DNA of 64,000 bases from Siniperca chuatsi. Lineage: Eukaryota > Chordata > Actinopteri > Centrarchiformes > Sinipercidae. Position 1 is the stretch's first letter. Every line of letters starts with the position of its first letter. The DNA lies in NCBI RefSeq assembly GCF_020085105.1, contig NC_058047.1, forward strand, positions 3,229,001 through 3,293,000, read 5' to 3'. Shown here in pieces: positions 58,537-64,000 of the stretch. The notes beneath the pieces were generated by a model that was given only the letters and a program-made list of their open reading frames with translations, searched no databases and had not been told where the DNA came from. The position numbers and the translations under genes were made by a program.

Positions 58537-59830
58537 TAGGGATGGGTGGATAAATCCTTATGAAGCTTTGGGGCTTTAAAGTGACATCTGGTGAAAACTT
58601 CTAGCAGCCCTTCAAGACCGGAGCTGAAGCACTGCCTCTCTGATTTAAATAGTTTGTCTTGTGCGCAATAAAAGTCCAAGAACCCTGCGCGTTGTTATTA
58701 TTAAATCAGTAATACATATGTTCAGAAGTGCTGCATTAAATGTAGATGTTATTGTGTAATATGTTACAGTAAAATAATTAATAAATGCATTGTTCAAAAA
58801 GCCTAGATATAAAATATTTTTGCTGACACAAAATATTAATGTACCTTTTTTGGTGTAGTTCAGGCCCAGCGTCCACTGTGGGCTCATGTGTTTGAACTTC
58901 ATGGTTGATATTTATGTAATTTTTCATGAGTCGCAATGTGATGTGATTGGAGAGTGATATTCATTGAATTAGCCGATTAATTTTATTACATTATCACTTG
59001 GTATCAGGTGGAAATGTTTGAATATGTCTTTCTAATGTACCTCGCCATATATCAATTATTCTCCCCATATTTTTATATATTTTTATATTATTATAATAAT
59101 GATAATGATGATAATAATAAAAAACTTTATTTATAGAGCACTTATCAAAACAGAGTACAAAGTGCTTTACAACAAGAGAAATAAAATACCACAGTGAAAT
59201 TATGAAATATAAAGAAATAAAATACACAAAAGCAATAAAATAAACAGACAGTTCAGGTAAAATCAGGATCTGCTTTCCGATAAAAATGTGTTTTGAGAAG
59301 AGACTTAAAAGAAGACGCTGACTCAGACGACCTAATTTCTTCGGGCAAGTTGTTCCAGAGCCTCAGGGCCCTGATGGCCAAAGCTCTGTCCCCCTTAGAT
59401 TTCATCCTGGACTCAGGAACAGACAGGAGACCCCTGGCCAAAGATCTTAAACGTTGTGAAGGTTCAAAAGGTCTGAAATATAGTCTGGAGCCATGAAGAG
59501 CCTTAAACGTAATCAATAAGATCTTAAAATCAATCCTAAAACAAACAGGGAGCCGATGTAAAGAGGCTGAAACAGCTGTGATGTGGTCGTGTCAAAGTTT
59601 TTGGATTAAGACAAGTGAACAGTAATCCCAGTAATGTGCCTATTGCATAGTTTAGATGCAAAACTTTTGAGACTGTCAAAGTGAAAGAAGCACTTTCAGA
59701 AGCACCAGTGATGTTTGAAGCTTCAGTCACGTGGTATTCTTCATTTGACACAAGACACAACGTACTGAAACGGTGCGCGTCTCAAGAGTGAAACAAGCTT
59801 TGGAGCTTCAATACCAACTGCCCATCAATA
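58537..59830. mobile_element. hAT-type insertion nested in the MITE
   Basis: Bounded by an exact 8-bp direct repeat CGTTTTAG (58529-58536 and 59831-59838). The termini TAGGGATGGG and CCCATCAATA are imperfect inverted repeats. Eight-base duplication again points to hAT. No transposase frame remains. Confidence 0.7.
59085..59590 (-). mobile_element. L2-like LINE 3' end nested inside the hAT element
   Basis: The minus strand encodes a reverse-transcriptase C-terminal tail: KILLITFKALHGS, then GDRALAIRALRLWNNLPEEI and SSFKSLLKTHFY, ending at 59253. A 3' region follows with AAAGCACTTTGTAC, CTATAAATAAAG and a TTATTA tail near 59085. The WNNLPEEIR-SxSxxSFKSLLKTH motif is typical of L2/CR1-type fish LINEs. 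It is 5'-truncated and dead. Confidence 0.8.
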
Positions 59831-60437
59831 CGTTTTAGTCTTTTTAAAAAAAAAAAAAAAGTTTTTAAAGCAAAAACTTAAAACATTCTCTGGTTTTAGC
59901 TTCTCCAACATGATGATTTGCTGATTTTCTCTGATTTATATCGTTGTATACTGAATATCTTTGGTTTGGGACTGTTTGGTGGACAAAACAAGAAATTTGA
60001 AAATGTCTCGGAAATTATAAACTATTTTCGGACATTTTATAAACTGAATGGTTCATTGAGAACATTGACAATGAGATTAATTTCTAATTAAAATAATTTA
60101 GTTGCAGCTGTAAACTGACATAAACCGCTTGAACCAGTAACTGACGACTGAACTGAAGACAGTCAGAATCAGCACCGAACGTCATGGCGATGCGAACAGT
60201 GTAGTGTTTATTTACTGTTGTACGTACAGTGCAACTGTCCACTGATGCAATCGCTTAACTAAAAAAAGACATAGCCCTCCTTTTGAAAAGACATCCATAC
60301 ATAAAAAACATAGTGACCACAAACCTTTGAACTCACCTGAACACAAAGATTCAAATCTGCAAAGCAATTAATCACTTCCACCTCTGCACTGCCAAGCCAC
60401 TACTCAGGCCTGCACGGTTTTATTTTTGTTTCCACAG

Positions 60438-60461
60438 GAGAATTTTTATTCTAGTAGCAGA
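60438..60461 (+). CDS. possible 24-base micro-exon
   Basis: A strong acceptor TTTTTGTTTCCACAG and donor GTAAGT enclose exactly 24 bases reading ENFYSSSR in phase 0, compatible with the phase of the candidate exon ending at 58039. Attractive but unproven. Confidence 0.25.
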
Positions 60462-60559
60462 GTAAGTTGTGTGAGTTTATGCCCATTAGTTGAGTGTTGG
60501 AATTTGATAAATAAGCTATTGTAAGGTAATATTTCCAGAGCTGCATTTAAAGGGATAAT

Positions 60560-60900
60560 TCTTAAAGGATAGGTTCAGATTTCTTCAAGTCTGTCTTCAG
60601 ACAATACTCATGTACATTAAGCGTTTGCTGCAGTTGTTCCTCCTCTCCATACTGGTCGTAAAAAGGTCCCCTCCTTATGCGATTCCCAATGTAAGTGATG
60701 TGGGACAAACTCCACAGTCCTCATTATAGATAATTTTTTTTAGATTCAACTTTATTGTCATTACACATGTACAAGTACAAGGCAACGAAATGCAGTTTCA
60801 TTATGTGCTGAAATGCATTCTGCCGTTCAAAGCTTCAGCAGTTAAATCAAGTGGGTATCTTCCGAAGTTAGAATCTTTTTGGTATGAAATTCCTTCTTTG
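60560..60900. repeat. probable interspersed repeats, including a LINE tail-like stretch
   Basis: 60560-60720 (AAAGGATAGGTTCAGATTT) and 60735-60800 (CTTTATTGTCATTACACATG plus ACAAGGCAACGAAATGCAG) match the wording of common fish repeat ends. Classes uncertain. Confidence 0.4.
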
Positions 60901-61079
60901 TGCTACTGTCCCTTCACTGTAGCTCAACAAGGAAACACCATCCAGGGAATTTCGCACTAAAATGACCGTAACTTTGGTAAATACTAGGGCTGTACCGAAT
61001 GTCTTTTTTCTTTATTACATTCAAAGCTTCTATTGAGGTTTTCGAACGAAGCTTCGAATGTCTGTCGTCATATTTTATG

Positions 61080-61330
61080 GCGTCATCACCATAGACTGTA
61101 TAAAATATGGGTGCAGTCTCTGTGACGTCATCCATAGGTTTCTGAAGAGCCAGTGTGAAGCTCAGTGTGCTGACTCCGGCCAGCGCCATCTTGGCAGTGC
61201 CTGACTCCGCCATCGCCATAAATGGCCAAAAGACGTGGCGCATGGGTGGCCACCTGTGACAACGGCCACCTGTCCCTCAAAGCGGCCACGTCCTTAATTA
61301 TGCATAACTTTAAGCCTTCATATAATTTAA
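61080..61330 (+). repeat. probable interspersed repeat
   Basis: TAGACTGTATAAAATATGGG, then CTCTGTGACGTCATCCATAG and CTGACTCCGGCCAGCGCCAT. CpG-containing and distinct from its flanks. I associate it with a dispersed fish repeat, but there is no second full copy here. Confidence 0.4.
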
Positions 61331-61339
61331 ATGTATCCC

Positions 61340-62212
61340 CATAGGGCTCCAGCCTGGCTGACTTCAACTGCTTCAGCTACGCTCCTAATTTCACTTTTTT
61401 TATACTCCATTAGACAAAATAAAAGAGCGGGTGGGATAGCCACTATTTTGATAGTGGCAATGGTTATCACAGCCTGTACTCACTGTGACTGTCTATCCCC
61501 CCCAAAACATGATAGCAACTTCTTATCTGAGTTTTATGATTTTATGTCCATTGTTCTTACCAGTCATGATAAAATAATTTTACTTGGTGATTTTAATTTT
61601 CATGTCAACAACTCCACTGATTCGAGGGCTTTAGATTTTTCAGATCTTGTTGATAGTTTCAACCTTGTTCAGCGTGTACAGAGTGCCACTGGCTCCGCTG
61701 ATGACCTTGTTGACGATTTTATTGATAAATTAAGATTCTCATTAGATACAGTTGCTCCTGCACAAACAAAAACAAGGCAATTCATTCACAAATCACCATG
61801 GCAAACTGCTACAATTTGTCAGCTGAAGAGAAATTGTCGAAAAGCTGAGAGAAGGTGGAGGAAAAGCAAACTACATGTTCACTTAGATATTTTTAAAGAT
61901 CAAGTTATAATTTACAACAATGCAGGGAAGAAAGAAAAACGAGCCCATTTCTGAATGATTATCTCAGAAAACCAAAATAATCACAAGGTGCTTTTTTCCA
62001 TAATTGACAGTCTTGTAAATCCATCGCCTGCTCTCAGTCTTTATATCAACTCAGATGCGAAAAATTTGTTTCATTTTCCTCAAGAAATCCAATCTAGATC
62101 ACTCTGAACTAAGCAATTACAGCCCCATTTCTAAGCTACCTTTCCTTGGTAAACTTTTAGAGAAAATAGTTTTAAATCAACTACTTGTTCATCTAAACAA
62201 CAGCATTAAATG
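61340..62212 (+). mobile_element. decayed L2-like LINE, endonuclease and early RT region
   Basis: A 207-codon frame (61331-61954) includes the endonuclease core KIILLGDFNFHVNNSTDSRA and, after an internal deletion near residue 118, KSPWQT and LKRNCRKAERRWRKSKLHVH. Beyond the stop other frames give SNYSPISKLPFLGKLLEKIV, the start of the reverse transcriptase. Deletion, stops and frameshifts show it is dead. Same supergroup as the fragment at 59085. Confidence 0.85.
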
Positions 62213-62480
62213 AGTTTGTCTTTTTTTGTTAAGTAAAGGCGGGATGAGTAGGATTTTGTCGGCTGCTGTTTATAAACACGATTCAGAGTTGGCCCCATGC
62301 AGAGAGAGAGCGAGCAGCGATGCTAGAGCGCTAATGAAACGGAGTGAAAATTTTGGAAATCACAAACTTACACACTGTATCTTGTTGCTTACATCCTTAC
62401 ACTAACAGAAATGTGAAAAGACAGTTTGTGGCTCTAGGGGGAGTTACGTGATGTAATTATCTCCATAATAATTAACAACA
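62213..62480 (+). repeat. probable interspersed repeat
   Basis: GCGGGATGAGTAGGATTTTGTCGG, GCGAGCAGCGATGCTAGAGC and GCTCTAGGGGGAGTTACGTG: wording of a common fish repeat. Class not assigned. Confidence 0.35.
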
Positions 62481-62750
62481 GTTTATCCATCTGACCAGTA
62501 CTTCTTTGCAGCATCTCCAGCTACAGCCCGGGTTGCCAGATTTGTACAGACATAATGGTGCCAATCCTGGACACGTCACTATGATGACAAGATTTCAGGA
62601 AGCTGCAGAGATTGTGCCTAGCTGTTCAACAACAAGTAGTTCTAGCACGTAACTGCCCTGTATAGGACAAATAGTCAGTTTTACTTTTATATTTCGGATT
62701 ATACAAACAGGATACGTGTTAATCAGTCAGATTTATAGATGTTGGTTGGC

Positions 62751-62970
62751 CTTTTTTTTTTTTTTTTTTTTTTTGGAGAGAGCTAGGCTAGCTTCTCCCC
62801 CCCCCCCCCCTTGCCTCCAGTCTTTATGCTAAACTAAGCTAACTATATCCCAAATCCAGCTCTGCACTTAAGGCACAGACATGAGATTGATATTAATCTT
62901 CTCATTTCACTGTAGCAAAGAAAGTAAAGAAGCATATTTCTTAAAATGTTGAACTATCCTTTTAAAGTTG
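62751..62970 (+). repeat. poly(T)/poly(C) tracts and repeat family R3, copy 2
   Basis: A T24 run (62752-62774) and C14 run (62797-62810) are embedded in the R3 repeat (GAGCTAGGCTAGCTTC, GCTAAACTAAGCTAAC, ATCTTCTCATTTCAC, GTTGAACTATCCTTTTAA), the same family as 32670-32850. Confidence 0.65.
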
Positions 62971-63269
62971 CTGACATTGTTAATTTCTTGATCTTTTTAT
63001 TTATGGTAAGCAGCTCAGGTTGCTCCTTTTTTAGATTGTAAGAAACTCTGACAGTTATCCACTATATAAGAATATGAGCCACAATCTTTAGTTAATTTTC
63101 AGCTTTCTGTGTTCTTGGATGTGAATAATTTACTACAGCCACAACAAGTAGACTTTACACCAGCAACCCTTTTTTATATCTGTATTCATATCAGTATACA
63201 TCAAACAACTACATCAACACTGCTCATTCCCCTTTGAAGACATTAAAAGTCAAACATTAGCTTTAGCTT

Positions 63270-63345
63270 GCACAGGTGCTACGTGATATTGTCTGTCACA
63301 TTTTTAATTTAATCTTTCTTAATGGAAAGCAGGTCAGTTTGTTCC

Positions 63346-63376
<31 letters not shown>

Positions 63377-63540
63377 TTCTTGTAACTTAGACAATCATCA
63401 TCCGGTATCAAAGCTCTGCCTGCTCAAAATCTTTCAGCCTTTTTGGATATCAACAGTTAACCACGGACACAGTACAAAGGCTTTAGACCATTGGGTGCTG
63501 TTACACATTTAGGTCATTATATTGATACTGGGTTTATAAT
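63270..63540 (+). mobile_element. reverse transcriptase fragment of a LINE
   Basis: RDIVCHIFNLIFLNGK (63280-63330), a poly(T) tract at 63345-63371, then SCNLDNHHPVSKLCLLKIFQ (from about 63378) keep the order of LINE RT motifs (normally DxxxYRPIS with a short linker). The T run has replaced or expanded the linker. Dead. Confidence 0.65.
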
Positions 63541-63671
63541 TTAACTGTCTGCCTTGATTGCCCCATACACTCTGTATCCCAGCCAAGAAAACATCATAGG
63601 CAGGTTCACAAACATAATGATAAGCTAAGATGCAAGAAATAAGGGGTCAATGATAAATCTGAGGGACAGTG

Positions 63672-64000
63672 TTGTAAAGTAACTACGTATATTAAGTCAA
63701 GTACTGTGCTTAAATACAATTACTTTTTACTCCACTGCATTTATTTGTCAGCTTTAGATACTAGTTTCTTTGCAGATTCAGATTATTAATACAAAATATA
63801 ATCATCAAATAAATTATGATGTATTATTATAGATTAAGCTACCCAGCAGTATATAAAATAGTTAACATTAGCACCACATTTACCAGCTGCAACATTAAAG
63901 TGATGCTTCCATCACAGTTGCATTGCTTAATGCATAAATAATTAGAATTCAATAATGTAAAATTTATTATTATGGGAATGGGTAATTCTGTAAAATGAGT
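63672..64000 (+). mobile_element. hAT-type MITE (M1), copy running off the window
   Basis: GTTGTAAAGTAACTACGTAT through CAAGTACTGTGCTTAAATAC and TTTACCAGCTGCAACATTAAAG, the same body as 7672-8172. The right end lies beyond the window. Confidence 0.75.

Larger units (their letters stand above)
58450..60112 (-). mobile_element. MITE family M2 copy 2, split by a nested insertion
   Basis: Left part 58450-58536 (GAGCTGCAGCCATTAG to GATTAATCGTTTTAG) and right part 59839-60112 (AAAGCAAAAACTTAAAACAT to TTTAGTTGCAGCTG) join into one roughly 370-bp element of the family at 26440, in reverse orientation. The 1294 bases between are the inserted element described next. Confidence 0.7.

Noticed and set aside
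61331-61954. 207-residue frame as a host gene
   Set aside because: It is the endonuclease/early RT part of a dead LINE, with an internal deletion.
1-64000. CRISPR arrays, operons, phage or plasmid modules
   Set aside because: No regularly spaced direct repeats of that type; gene structure is that of a vertebrate nuclear genome.

Overview
The window reads as nuclear DNA of a ray-finned (teleost) fish. It has multi-exon vertebrate genes with GT-AG introns, dense fish-type transposon remnants (Rex1-, L2- and RTE-like LINE ends, hAT-type MITEs, a tRNA-derived SINE, Tc1-like scraps, LTR pieces), many (CA)n tracts, and no operon-like or bacterial organisation. Species cannot be read from it; the repeat content would suit a spiny-rayed fish (inference).

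Layout. Positions 1-35160 hold no protein gene that I can support. They are intergenic DNA or a very large intron, filled with interspersed repeats. Positions 35164-41090 hold a complete eight-exon pancreatic elastase gene (CELA3/ela3l type) on the minus strand, with TATA box and poly(A) signal. Positions 42558-49969 and 51228-56740 hold two tandem, same-strand copies of an alanine-aminotransferase-like gene (fish gpt2l type). Each has eleven coding exons with identical intron phases, and every exon is open. Positions 57540-60461 may contain the promoter and first exons of a divergent plus-strand gene running out of the window (weak). The rest up to 64000 is mostly nested transposon debris.

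The main find is that both tandem aminotransferase copies have lost the lysine that forms the Schiff base with PLP (Asn in one, Ser in the other) while keeping intact frames and splice sites. Both also lost the Tyr expected to stack on the cofactor, and one has Glu in place of the conserved PLP-pyridine Asp. The shared changes suggest one loss before duplication, so this looks like a small family of aminotransferase pseudoenzymes. The upstream copy also carries a frameshifted C-terminal tail read through repeat DNA. The pair shows a patchwork of very similar and divergent exons that suggests gene conversion.

Other notable structures are a 34-bp perfect inverted repeat in an elastase intron, a complete hAT-type MITE with 8-bp target duplication, an RTE-type retroposon with a 12-bp target duplication, a three-layer nested insertion at 58450-60112, and an LTR fragment with a tRNA-Pro-type primer binding site inside an aminotransferase intron.
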